Shown here piece by piece: positions 11,435 to 23,800 of a DNA stretch of 64,000 nucleotides. The position numbers and the translations under genes are program-made. The stretch lies in NCBI GenBank assembly GCA_003991915.1, contig RQTK01000155.1:62001-126000 (forward strand), read 5' to 3'. The DNA is from Elysia chlorotica (taxonomy: Eukaryota > Mollusca > Gastropoda > Plakobranchidae). The notes below the pieces were generated by a model. It was not told the DNA's origin. It did no database searches and saw only the letters and a list, made by a program, of their open reading frames with translations. Positions within the stretch are counted from its first letter, which is position 1, and each line of letters begins with the position of its first letter.

Positions 11435-13800
11435 TTTTGCTTTTTAAAAAATTCTTTTAAATTCTTTCTTCAATAATCTGTTTCATAATTATTTATAATC
11501 TTAATGTGATCAGCACTATGTAGCTTTGTATTTCCTTACTGAAAACTTGAACTCGAACCTTTCGATGGCATGTCAAAATGTTCTGGTTTGGAGACAACTG
11601 AATAATTATTAGAATCTTAAAAGGGAACAAACCATCTGTTAAACATTAAACTTCATGTGCATAAAGAACACTTTTGATACAACATAGAACACGTTTTTCT
11701 TACATTGTAAGCGTTTCCTTGGGGATTAAATATAGACTGCCAGTTACAGCACGCACATTAGTACAGTAAGTGTACAATAAATCACTAGCCTCTTTAAGGC
11801 GCCACGCGGTTTGACAACTTATCCAATATCCGCAACTCCAATTTTTTAGGTAATTTTGCATTCAAGTAAGCACAATCCAATCACTTAACACCAATAAGTC
11901 TTTTGTCGTTATACTGATATGAAATAAAACATTATGTATCAGCAAAACGAGAACACAATTTTCGAAAGAATTTCCCTCTATTCTGATCTGAGCTAGTGCC
12001 ACGTCGGCACAGAATTCTCTAACAAACGATCTGTTTTACAGCAAGAATCAAATTTAACGAAACGGCGCCTGACATTACATCTACTAAACTGGGTATCATA
12101 ATTATATCTCATTCAATTAGTTTTCTAGACAGGTGAAAATGAGGTTACAGGTTCAAATCTTAGCTTCTGGCGTCTTCTTTCTATAGACCGGATTTTCTAC
12201 ATAAAAGTGAGATACGATTAGCAGTTACGATTATCAATAATTATTACATTGTGTATGTTACATAGAAAGCAGTCAAATAAAGATTGATCGATTGGGACTG
12301 GGCATAACAAACTCGAACCATAAAGTGCATGATCGATTATATTGTTATTCATATTGCTCCGACTCTTCTATCCATGTTAAAACAAAAAATTATTGCTGCG
12401 CGAGTGTTGGTGGGCACTAATAATGTATTACGTCACGATTGTTATCTTGGTGATGACTGCATGATGATATTTTGTCTCTTTCACTGTTAGGCTGTCTGTG
12501 AAGAGAGCTGTCTTAATTTTACTTTTTGTATCTACATTTTCGCCACCGAGGATTGTTAGTAAGATCTGGGGGAAATAAAACTAAAAAGAGTTGGGTTTCT
12601 TGTTGTTGGTTGTTGTTGGGTTTTTCTAAATGATATGAGATTATACAATATTTTCCCCCTCCTTACACATCCGTTTGTAAACGAAGTGGACCTACCTCTA
12701 CAAAACAGTATGGGCGTAATAACGAAATAACAGGCAGGGTCACCGAAATAAACAAACTTTTGCATTTAGAACCAAACTGAGCTATATTATTAAAATATTA
12801 GATACAGTTACGGCAGTTCACACTTTTAGTCTAGTAGGATCTTAGGCCGAACGAAAAATATTCACTGAGTAACATTTTGTTCTAACTATGATAGTAATTT
12901 AATATAAAAAAACTATTACCCTTGGTATGCATAAGTGTGTTCACTTCGGTCACTTCGATGGCTTTGCCTGATATTTTGGGTATATTACTACATGGAAGGT
13001 ATGCATAAGTGTGTTCACTTCGGAAGTAAATTTTACTTATTTTTTAGAAAATCGATGAAAATGAAAGTAGGCTCACAAAATCGCATCTATTACATTTTAA
13101 AGAACTATTTTACCCGACTTTTTTTTCCTCCGTTGACTGAAATGTATTGCCAAAAAGAGCCATTATTTCTGTTTCCATAATTTAGGGAACTCCATGCAGC
13201 GGCTTCTTCGGTTACGGAGGAGATAGGAAAGATAAAAAAAATCGAGTATGTATGATTTATAAGGTATGTTTTGAAACTGTATTGCGACTGTTTCATTAAG
13301 TTAGAGCCAATTGAGGGGCTTTAACAGATAGATCTAGTAGCCTAGTTGGTAAGTCTTCCATACATGTACTGAGATCAAGGTTTAAAGTAAAAATAGAAGG
13401 TGTCATATAATAGTTTTTCTACTGGGAGTTCATCAATATAAAAAAGATCATTCACATTACTTTAGTAATCAAAAGAGCTACTTTTTGCTGTTTTGTAATT
13501 TGAATCGGGCAATCTAGGCCCACATCGGGTGAACCTATTGCCGATTAATGGGGATTTATTTACTATGTGAGACTGTCGAACAAGTACGTAATTTTGTTGT
13601 AGTTAGAATAAAAATATTGCGTATCATGTATTAGGTTTTTTAAATGAAAACTCCGTTTTTTGTAAAGATTTAAACACCGTTTAGTAATCTAGAATGGGCA
13701 AATAGCTACTTTTCGCCCATCCATGGTGGCCAAAATTGAGCTCGTATCAATATATTCGGATGTGAATATTTGACTCGAACATTGAATTAAGTAGCATTCA
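11435..13800. other. Intergenic sequence with minor repeats
   Basis: No gene seen. A perfect 26-bp direct repeat (ggtatgcataagtgtgttca and the six bases after it) lies at 12924-12949 and 12998-13023. A tRNA-like fragment (gcctagttggtaagtcttcc) lies near 13338. The rest is AT-rich unique sequence. Confidence 0.5.
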
Positions 13801-13805
13801 AGTCT

Positions 13806-14010
13806 ACGGGTTGAGTTGAGTTGATTGGTTTTAACGCCCAACATCAGCACTATATAGGCTATATTGTGGACGGGCCGCAAGACGGACGTCTGACAATTGT
13901 ATGTGCTGTCACACACGAGACAGGACGGGGATACCATGACTCCTGTCTTAGCCGGTCACAATCATTATACTGACACGGACCCAACCAGTAGGGAACGCAA
14001 CCGCCAGATC
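13806..14010 (-). mobile_element. SINE, same family as 52494-52752, minus orientation
   Basis: Forward sequence starts ttgagttgattggttttaac, then gcccaacatcagcactatat, then gagacaggacggggatacca, then ggacccaaccagtaggga. These are the reverse complement, in order, of the body of the SINE at 52494-52752. The tRNA-like head lies at the right end. Confidence 0.75.
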
Positions 14011-14518
14011 TACGGATTTTCTTGCGTAAAACAAAATGATGACTATAAGTGGATTAATAAACCTGAAATGTTACAAAAAATAGGCCAAAATGATAGGTCT
14101 AAAAAAATTCACTTTCAGATTTTTTTAATAGGCCTATCTATAAATAATCCCTTTTCATTTAATTGTTGTCAATAACCTAAAGACAACTTGGTGAGCGTTT
14201 TGTGCACCCTATATTTAATAGAAAGTTATATTAACGCACACATACACGCATATTAATCATGTGCAAACATATACACTAGTAGACCATTCAATATTTATTT
14301 TAAAGAATAGAACGTTGACCAAGCCAGCATACACTCATTACAGTCGTACTTGCAAACACTGGTATCACTCAACAAACTGTGAATTGTGAACTTTTTTTTC
14401 TACGAAGCTTTTTCCTAAAATTCTTGCAATCAAAGAGTTCATCAAATAGTTAAGACTAAGCGATTTAAAATAACGTTAATGGGCGGGAATAGAGCTTTCA
14501 ATATTCGATGAAGCTTTC

Positions 14519-14520
<2 letters not shown>

Positions 14521-14604
<84 letters not shown>
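14521..14604. repeat. (TTA)n microsatellite
   Basis: This is an essentially pure ATT/TTA run of about 28 units. Confidence 0.98.
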
Positions 14605-14606
<2 letters not shown>

Positions 14607-16717
14607 ATTATAATTTTTTTTATGTACAGAAAATTGATACTATGTTCTAGCCATTGCTGTTTTAATCAGGTATGAGTCAAGTGTATTGACTCGAAAAAGA
14701 TTTGCTAGCACTAATTTCTAGTCTAGTTGATATCGTGTAAGTATCCGTTAAACGAACAAGCTTCAAATTGAACATCTCGAACTTTCCACTGCGTAACCGC
14801 GACCAGATGATATCTATGTATTGATCAGTACATAAAAGTTAACCCATTTAAGAACAGCTTTATTGACATAAATTTGATACCTCAGTCGCCTAATAGAGCC
14901 TTCAAGACAATATCAAGGGTTAAGGTATACAATACTGATTATTTGACGCATTGTAACGCCCCGGTATATAGCTTTACACTATTGATTTTGAGGGAAGGTG
15001 ACGATACATAGCCAGAGCGGCCACGAAAGATCGCGATCGAGGCAGGTGGTGTTTCATGGTTATACAAAGATGAGTAAGAAGTGAACGTGCGATTTCAATA
15101 AATGATTCACTCGTGAGCATGGCTTTCTCCGAGGCAACATTTTGTAAATTTAGCCAGTGTTAGGTAGCGCAATGTCTGTACATTTGATTAAATCGAAAGG
15201 ACAAAATGTGTTAACATAAACTCCAGTATATTATAATAATGACTTGAAAAAAATTTGCTGGAAATATTTTTTATTATTTAGGTTCTACCCTAGAAAATTA
15301 TTTCTAAATTCTTCGATGGACCTACTCTTTTATACTACAATCATGTACGTATTAATCTAGTTCCCACTGAGAATTCAGTTCCCTTGCATTTTAATTACTG
15401 GATGAAAGAGAAATACTCTTTCGCGAAACGTGAAGTAAAAGTACGTAATTTTCTGAATAATGATCACATTATGCACAAGGTATCAATTAGGAAATGTTCG
15501 CATATCACAGTTGGTAGCATCAAATTATAAAACAGCATTCGATTAAGGTAAATCAAGCGTCTCAAAACATTTCATTAAAGGATTAACTTTTTTGGCAGGC
15601 TTTCGAAACGTTAGCAGTTATCTATGACAGTGTGTTTCCTTTGGGAGATAGAACAGATTCGTAATTACTTGCAAGCTCGTGCTCGGGCAGTACAGGAGAG
15701 TTTTAGATCGCGCTAAAGACCTTTTAATGGATAGGAAGAAAGTTCGAAGGTATTTTGATAACACTATTCATAAACTTATTTTTAAAAGTTAACTCTTACT
15801 CTACAATGCTATAATCCAAATAACACATGTCTTGATACCACAAGTCAAGGCTCGCATTTAAATATCGTTCAAATCATATAAAATTTAACATTAAAGACAT
15901 ATTTTTATAAGTGTTCGACATACTTGATATCAACTTTTTAATATTTTTTTGACGAAACGTGTTTTTTCAAATTAATCTTTTATAATTTTGTTCTTCATTT
16001 TTTTTTGGTTTGGAGATTAGGTCAAACATGTTTTTCCAGTTGTCTTCGTTTGTATTTTGTCATATCTTTTTCACCTTTATTATTATTTCTTCATGACATC
16101 ATAGTTTGTTTTGTTTTGTTTTTGTTTTTTTTATTGGTGGAAAAAATAAAGGAACACAATACCTGCATTTTAAAAAGAAAAAGAAAATTCTCTCTTTGTT
16201 GTTTCCACATAAGGATAAGGATAATAAGGATAATATCCAATTGGTACCTCTTTACCCAGTAGTTTTGGACCTTCAATGTTTTTTTTTTCCTTTTTTTCTT
16301 TTCTTGTTTTTTTTGTTTTTGCTTTTTTTGACTGATTATATTGATCAGCCTTGTTTTTAATTATAGATATATTTGCGCTTGTTTTTTATTTCTGTTTTTC
16401 TTCTTTTTCTTCTTCTTCTTCTTTTTTTAGTCTGGCTCATCCTACAAATAAATTTTTATTGGATATAAAATAATGATCCAGGCACTCCAAAAAAACAGAC
16501 GGTCCATACTTTTCATTCCTACTTTTTTATTCGCTCGGCTTATCGATCATGTATTATGTATATTTTCTTTCTTCTTTTTTTTTCTTCTAATGCAATAGTA
16601 CATGTATATAATTTCGGTAATATGCTGTAGTTTTCAACAAGAATATTTTTAAATTTCATTAAATTTGCCTTAGGTAACCAATTATACCCATTACATAATT
16701 TTTTATTTGAAATCCAG
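14605..16717. other. 5' flank or 5' intron of the MANSC-mucin gene
   Basis: No coding signal is seen. From about 15950 to 16660 it is strongly T-rich, with several tttttctt tracts. GC content rises abruptly at 16718 after tatttgaaatccag, which could be a splice acceptor just before the start codon. A non-coding first exon further left is therefore possible. No TATA box was convincing. Confidence 0.4.
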
Positions 16718-16718
16718 A

Positions 16719-17010
16719 ATGCCGTCCTGTACCGGGGTAAATCTTTCGACTCGCCTGGCCCTCCTCACGGCGTTGGCGCTGGTCTGGGCCTTGGCGCCGT
16801 GCTCTGGCGCCGGCTCGGCCGTACATGCCGTACATGCCCGGCGTGCAGTGAACGATAAGGATGGCGGAGATGGGCAGTGCACGATGGTGCCAGTGCATGG
16901 TCCTGCCCAGAGAGGCCAGGGCGACGATTCCAGTGAGGAGGAACCTCTAGTCACGGCCGTGCGTGTAGCATCTGGCGTAAGCGAGTGTGCTCAAATGTGC
17001 TGTATGGAAG
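16719..17010 (+). CDS. MANSC-mucin membrane protein, exon 1: signal peptide and first half of MANSC domain
   Basis: The ATG at 16719 opens a frame whose first 30 residues are a textbook signal peptide: a polar start, a Leu/Ala core (LALLTALALVWALA) and a small-residue end (CSG). A short Asp/Gly-rich spacer follows, then VASGVSECAQMCCMEG. The ECxxxCC pattern is the first part of a MANSC domain, a seven-cysteine extracellular module known from MANSC1, LRP11 and hepatocyte growth factor activator inhibitor. The donor (ATGGAAG|GTGAGC) leaves phase 1, matching the next exon at 17813. An upstream in-frame TTG is not needed as a start. The protein should enter the secretory pathway. Confidence 0.8.
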
Positions 17011-17812
17011 GTGAGCATTTACATTTACATTTATTTGGCTAAATTAGGCGTTTAGATGGCTGGTTGTATCAGCAGATCTGTTATCTTCATAATAGAGGAG
17101 TTGTTTTTTTTTCAGTAAGGAAATATGAACATACATGGTTAAGAACAATACATGTGTTGTTAGGTCTAAGAAATCAGCTGATAGTAAAACATTCATGTTG
17201 CCAAATGAAAAACGTGCATAGTCATCTAACAACTCTCTGTAAAAAATACATGGGTAAGTTGTATTTGCAGGGCGGAACAGGGTATCTATGTTTGTGCACT
17301 CATAGTTATTGTAGCTTGATGCCAGTCGTTTCTAAAGTAATCTAGATCGCTATAGTGGGACATGGGAATTCTCTTGATGAACTGAATCTTGATTAAATTT
17401 CTCTAGAATAATAATTTAATTCATAACACATTCCTTCCGCCTTTACGTCTTCGGACTCAAGCTATACATTTACATGAACGAGATGAGATGTGCGATAATT
17501 TTTCATTATGAATCTGAATTCCATTGTAGTAGGATATAGGCCTATGTTTTAGAGTCGAATATTTGATTTCTCACTTAGGTATTGTAGAAACATCCAGGAT
17601 TAGTTTAGTCATCACATACATAGTGGTATGCTTTTTTTAAAAATTAGTTTTATGTCCACTCGGTCTCTCGAAGAACCCTATACGAAGCCGTGGGCAGTGG
17701 AGATTTGAACGGCGGATTCTATACTCTTCAGACCAGAACACTTGCCGATGCGGCTACTAGAGTTTTCTACGTAGTGTATGTGTATTGTTTATAATCTCTT
17801 TTTTATCCTCAG
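17011..17812 (+). other. Intron 1 of the MANSC-mucin gene
   Basis: A GT-AG intron of 802 bp (gtgagc to atcctcag). At about 17655-17762 it holds a tRNA-like SINE fragment in minus orientation (gtgggcagtggagatttgaa as the reversed box-B region). The remainder is unique AT-rich sequence. Confidence 0.7.
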
Positions 17813-20800
17813 ATCTATGCGACGCCATTATATTAGAAGCCCAAGCTTTGCAAGGAGACCCGAACTGCGCCATCCTCAGGTGCAGCAAACCGAGCGCCTG
17901 TCGTGACATCGAGCCGGTGGAGGGGGAAATCGTTCTGGTCAAGCACAATGTAATAGTTGCCGCAGGCAAAGAGAAAGGCGATGAAGAGAAAGAGGGTGAT
18001 GAGGAAGACAACGACAACGACAGCGACAGCAACAGCGACAATGACGATGGTGATCAGACATCACTAGCAACAGCAGCGTCTATCCCGTTCACACCAACTG
18101 CAGCCACCAACATGGCATCCTCAGCAATAGCCTCATCAGAATTCGATGACGCTGTCTCGCATGTGGTGGCATCTATTTCAGAAACAACAGGATCGATAAC
18201 AGGACCCATAGCAACTACAGGATCAGTCTATGAATCCATATCGGCGACAGGGCCACTTTCTGGACCAATATTAGCAACGGAGGCATTATCTGGATCAATA
18301 TTAGCAACAGAGGCACTTTCTGGATCAATCTTAGCTACAGAGGCATTATATGGATCAATATTAGCAACAGAGGCATTATCTGCATCAATCTTAGCTACAG
18401 ATGCATTATCTGGATCAATATTAGCAACAGAGGCATTATCTGGATCAATATTAGCAACAGAGGCACTTTCTGGATCAATATTAGCAACAGAGGCATTATC
18501 TGGATCAATATTAGCAACAGAGGCATTATCTGGATCAATCTTAGCAACAGATGCATTATCTGGATCAATATTAGCAACAGAGGCATTATCTGGATCAATA
18601 TTAGCAACAGATGCATTATCTGGATCAATATTAGCAACAGAGGCATTAGCTGGATCAATATTAGCAACAGAGGCACTATATGGTTCCTTATTTACAGCAG
18701 TCCCCTTATTTGGATCTGGATTGGAATTGGCAACACCATCACGATCTGGATCAACATTACCAACAGCTTCATTATCTGGATCCATATCGGCAACAGCGTC
18801 AATTTCTGGATCTAAAATGGTAACAGACTCACAATCTGGATTCAATATGGCGTCATCAGGAATAGATTTATCAGGATTAAATCGGGCTGCCTCTTCAGTG
18901 GTTGGACCTGAATCAGAAACAAAAAGATTCACATCAATCATAGGATCATTTTATGGATCCACAATGGCAACAGCATCACCATCTGGATCCTCAATGGCAA
19001 CCGCATCACTATCTGGATCCATATCACCAACCGCCTTACTATCTGGTTCCTCCATAGCAACAGCGTCACTATCTGGATCCTCCATGGCAACAGAGTCACT
19101 ATCTGGATCCTCAATGGCAACAGAGTCACTATCTGGATCCTCAATGGCAACAGAGTCGCTATCTGGATCCTCAATGGCAACAGAGTCACTATCTGGATCA
19201 TCAATGGCAACAACGTCAGTATCTGGATCCTCAATGGCACCAGAGTCGCTATCTGGATCCTCAATGGCAACAGAGTCACTATCTGGATCCTCAATGGCAA
19301 CAGAGTCGCTATCTGGATCCTCAATGGCAACTGGATCCTCAATGGCAACAGAGTCGCTATCTGGATCCTCAATGGCAACAGAGTCACTAACTAGATCAAT
19401 GTTCGTAGCACCATCCCTATCTGGATCTAATCTGGGGTCCTCAGGAATAGCTTTATCGGAATTAAACCGTGCTGTCTCTGAGATAGTTGGGTCCGTTTCA
19501 GAAGCAAGATCAATAATAGGACCCACATTAACTACAGGGTCATTCTACGAACGGCAATCAGCTACGGCGTCATTATCTGATTTTATATCGCCAACAGCGT
19601 CACTATCTGGATCCACATTAGTACCATCATCCCTATCTGGATCCATATTGGCAACAGTATCACAATCTGGATCGGCATCAGTTATGACATCACTACAGGG
19701 ATCAATTTCGTCAGCATTATCAATGTCTGAATCCATATTGGCAACGCCATCAGCCGGGTTCACATCAATTGTTCAAGCCAGATCCTCAACAGAATCAATG
19801 CTACCAGTATCCACTACAGAACTATCGGAAACTGCACCATCATCAACTTTACCGATTTTAGAATCAACAATGAGCGCACAACCAAACATACGCCAAGTCA
19901 GGTCTGTTCGCAATCGCATGCGTAGAAATGCTAATTTTGTGCCAAAAGGATCACTTTCCCAATCAACAGAACCAGAAGCATCTCTATCTGGATCCACAAT
20001 GGCAACATCACTACTGTCTGGATCCTTAACGGCAACATATGTGGTATCTGGATCCATATCGGGAACAGGATCACTATCTGGATCCATGTCGGCTATGCTG
20101 ACAACACCATCTGCATCTATATCCATATCGGCAACAGAGTCACTATCTGGTTCCACAATGGCAACAGATTTACAATCTGCATCTATATTAGCAACACCAT
20201 CACTGTCTGGATCCATTTCGACAACAACAGTTGGCTTCACTGCCACCGGTCTAGTCCGCTCCTCAATAGGATCTACAGTGGCTGGATCTAATTCGGTATT
20301 ATTGGCAACCGCATCACAAACACCATCATCACCAATTTTAGAACCAACAATGACCGCACAACCAAACATCCGCAAGGCCCGGTCGGTTGGCACGGGCATG
20401 CCTAGAGATCCTGATTCCGCGGCAAAGGAATCACTTTTTGAATCCAATTCACCAACAGCGTCAATATATGGCTCCACACTAGAAGCAGCATCACTATCTG
20501 CATCTCCGTTTCCAACAGCGTCACTATCTGGAACTGCGTTTGGAACAGTGGCACTATCTAGATCTGTATCACCCACAGCATCACCATCTGGATCTGTATC
20601 GCCTACAGGGTCACCATCTGGATCTATACCGGCAACACTATCACTATCTGGATCCATATCACCAACAGCCTCACTATCTGGATCCATATCACCAACAGCC
20701 TCACTATCTGGATCCAATTCACCAACAGCCTCACTATCTGGATCCAAATTTACTTCGGTGTCACTATCTGTATCCAACATGGCATCTGCAGGAAAAGCTT

Positions 20801-23800
20801 TATCAGAATTGAACCGGGCTTTCTCTACAGTAAGTGGGTCTATGTCAGAAACAACAAGATCGATTATAGGATCCGCGTCAACTTCAGAGTCATTTTATGA
20901 ATCTAAATCGCCAACAGCATCGATGTCTTCGTCTATATCGCCAACAGCGTCGGGATCCATATTGTCCACTGTATTTCTAACTGCAACAGCATTTAAAACA
21001 CCATCATTATCTGGATCTATATTGGAAACATATACACTATATGGATCCACACCGGCAACCACATCACAATTCGGGGTGACTTCAACACCACCAGCCGGGT
21101 CCACAGCAACCACTCTAATCAGTTCATCAGTAGAATCGACACAAGGTGAATCTATTTCAGCAATAGAGGCAACCGCGTCAGCAACTTCAACAATAATAGA
21201 ATCAACCGTGCAACCAAATATCCGCAGTGTCCGGTCTGCTAACGCACGCATGCGTCGAATGGCTAAACTCTCGGCAAAGAAGTCTATGTCTGAATTTATA
21301 TCGGCAACAGATACACTATCTGGATCCACCGTGATAACAGATACACTAATGGGATCCCTCATGGCAACAGCGTCACTATCTGGATCCTCAATGGGAACAG
21401 CGTCACTATCTGGATCCAATTTTGCAACAGATATGCTATCTGGATCATTAGAGGCAACAGAGTCACTATTTGGATCCATGTCGGCAACAGAGTCACTATC
21501 TGGATCCATGTCGGCAACAGAGTCACTATCTGGATCAATGTCGGCAACAGAGTCACTATCTGGATCCATGTCAGCAACAGAGTCACTATCTGGATCCATG
21601 TCAGCAACAGAGTCACTATCTGGATCCATGTGCAACAGAGTCACTATCTGGATCCATGTAGGCAACAGAGTCACTATCTGGATCCATGTAAAAGGCAACA
21701 GAGTCAATTTCTGGATCTAAAATGGTATCAGAGTCACAATCTTCAATCAATATGGCGTCCTTGGGAATAGCTTTAGCAGAATTAAATCGGGCTGTCTCTT
21801 CAGTGGTTGGACCTATTTCAGAAACAAGATCAATGGCAAGACCCACATCAACCATAGGGTCATTGTATGGATCCGCAATGGCAACAGCGTCAATATCTGG
21901 ATCATTAGAGGCAACAGAGTCACTATCTGGATCCATGTCTGCAACAGAGTCACTATTTGGATCCATGTTTGCAACAGAGTCACTATTTGGATCTTGTCAG
22001 CAACAGAGTCACTATCTGGATCCATGTCGGCAACAGAGTCACTATCTGGATCCATGTCGGCAACAGAGTCACTATCTGGATCTAAAATGGTATCAGAGTC
22101 ACAATCTGCAATCAATATGGCGTCCTTGGGAATAGCTTTAGCAGAATTAAATCGGGCTGTCTCTTCAGTGGGTGGACCTATTTCAGAAACAAGATCAATG
22201 GCAAGACCCACATCAACCATAGGGTCATTGTATGGATCCGCAATGGCAACAGCGTCAATATCTGGATCATTAGCGGCAACAGAGTCACTATCTGGATCTG
22301 TGTCGGCAACAGAGTCACTATCTGGATCCATGTCAGCAACAGAGTCACTATCTGGATCCATGTCGGCAACAGAGTCACTATCTGGATCCATGTCGGCAAC
22401 AGAGTCACTATCTGGATCTATGTCGGCAACAGAGTCACTATCTGGATCCATGTCGGCAACAGAGTCACTATCTGGATCCATGTCGGCAACAGAGTCACTA
22501 TCTGGATCCATGTCGGCAACAGAGTCACTATTTGGATCTGTGTCGGCAACAGAGTCACTATCTGGATCCATGTCTGCAACGGAGTCACTATCTGGATCTG
22601 TGTCGGCAACAGAGTCACTATCTGGATCCATGTCGGCAACAGAGTCACTATCTGGATCCATGTCGGCAACAGCGTCAATTTCTGGATCTAAAATGGTATC
22701 AGAGTCACAATCTGCAATCAATATGGCGTCCTTGGGAATAGCTTTAGCAGAATTAAATCGGGCTGTCTCTTCAGTGGGTGGACCTATTTCAGAAACAAGA
22801 TCAATGGCAAGACCCACATCAACCATAGGGTCATTGTATGGATCCGCAATGGCAACAGCGCCACTATCTGGATCATTAGAGGTAGCAGAGTCACTGTCTG
22901 GATCTATGTCAGCAACAGACTCACTATCTGGATCAATCTCGGCAACTGGATCCGCAATGGCAACAGAGTCACTATCTGGATCGAAACAAGATCAATGGCA
23001 AGACCCACATCAACCATAGGTTCATTGTATGGATCCGCAATGGCAACAGCGTCAATATCTGGATCATTAGAAGTAGCAGAGTCACTATCTGGATCCTTGT
23101 CAGCCACAGAGTCACTATCTGGATCCATGTCGGCAACAGAGTCACTGTCTGGATCCATGTCGGCAACAGAGTCACTATCTGGATCCATCTCGGCAACTGG
23201 ATCCGCAATGGCAACAGAGTCACTATCTGGATCCATGTCGACAACAGAGTCACCATTTGGATCTAAAATGGTATCAGAGTCACAATTTGCAATCAATATG
23301 GCGTCGTTAGGAATAGCTTTAGCACAATTAAATCGGGCTGTCTCTTCAGTGGGTGGACCTATTTCAGAAACAAGATCAATGGCAAGACCCACATCAACCA
23401 TAGGGTCATTGTATGGATCCGCAATGGCAACAGCGTCAATATCTGGATCATTAGCGGCAACAGAGTCACTATCTGGATCCATGTCGGCAACAGAGTCACT
23501 ATTTGGATCTGTGTCTGCAACAGCGTCACTATCTGGATCAATGTCGGCAACAGAGTCACTATCTGGATCCATGTCAGCAACAGAATCACTATCTGGATCC
23601 ATATCAGCAACAGTGTCAATTTCTGGATCTAAAATGGTATCAGAGTCACAATCTTCAATCAATATGGCGTCCTTGGGAATAGCTTTAGCACAATTAAATC
23701 GGGCTGTCTCTTCAGTGGGTGGACCTATTTCAGAAACAAGATCAATGGCAAGACCCACATCAACCATAGGGTCATTGTATGGATCCGCAATGGCAACAGC

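Noticed and set aside
21600-23000. Programmed ribosomal frameshifting to rejoin the mucin frames
   Set aside because: There is no slippery heptamer at the breaks, three different offsets are needed, and two stops lie between the first two. Repeat-region errors or a disrupted allele explain it better.
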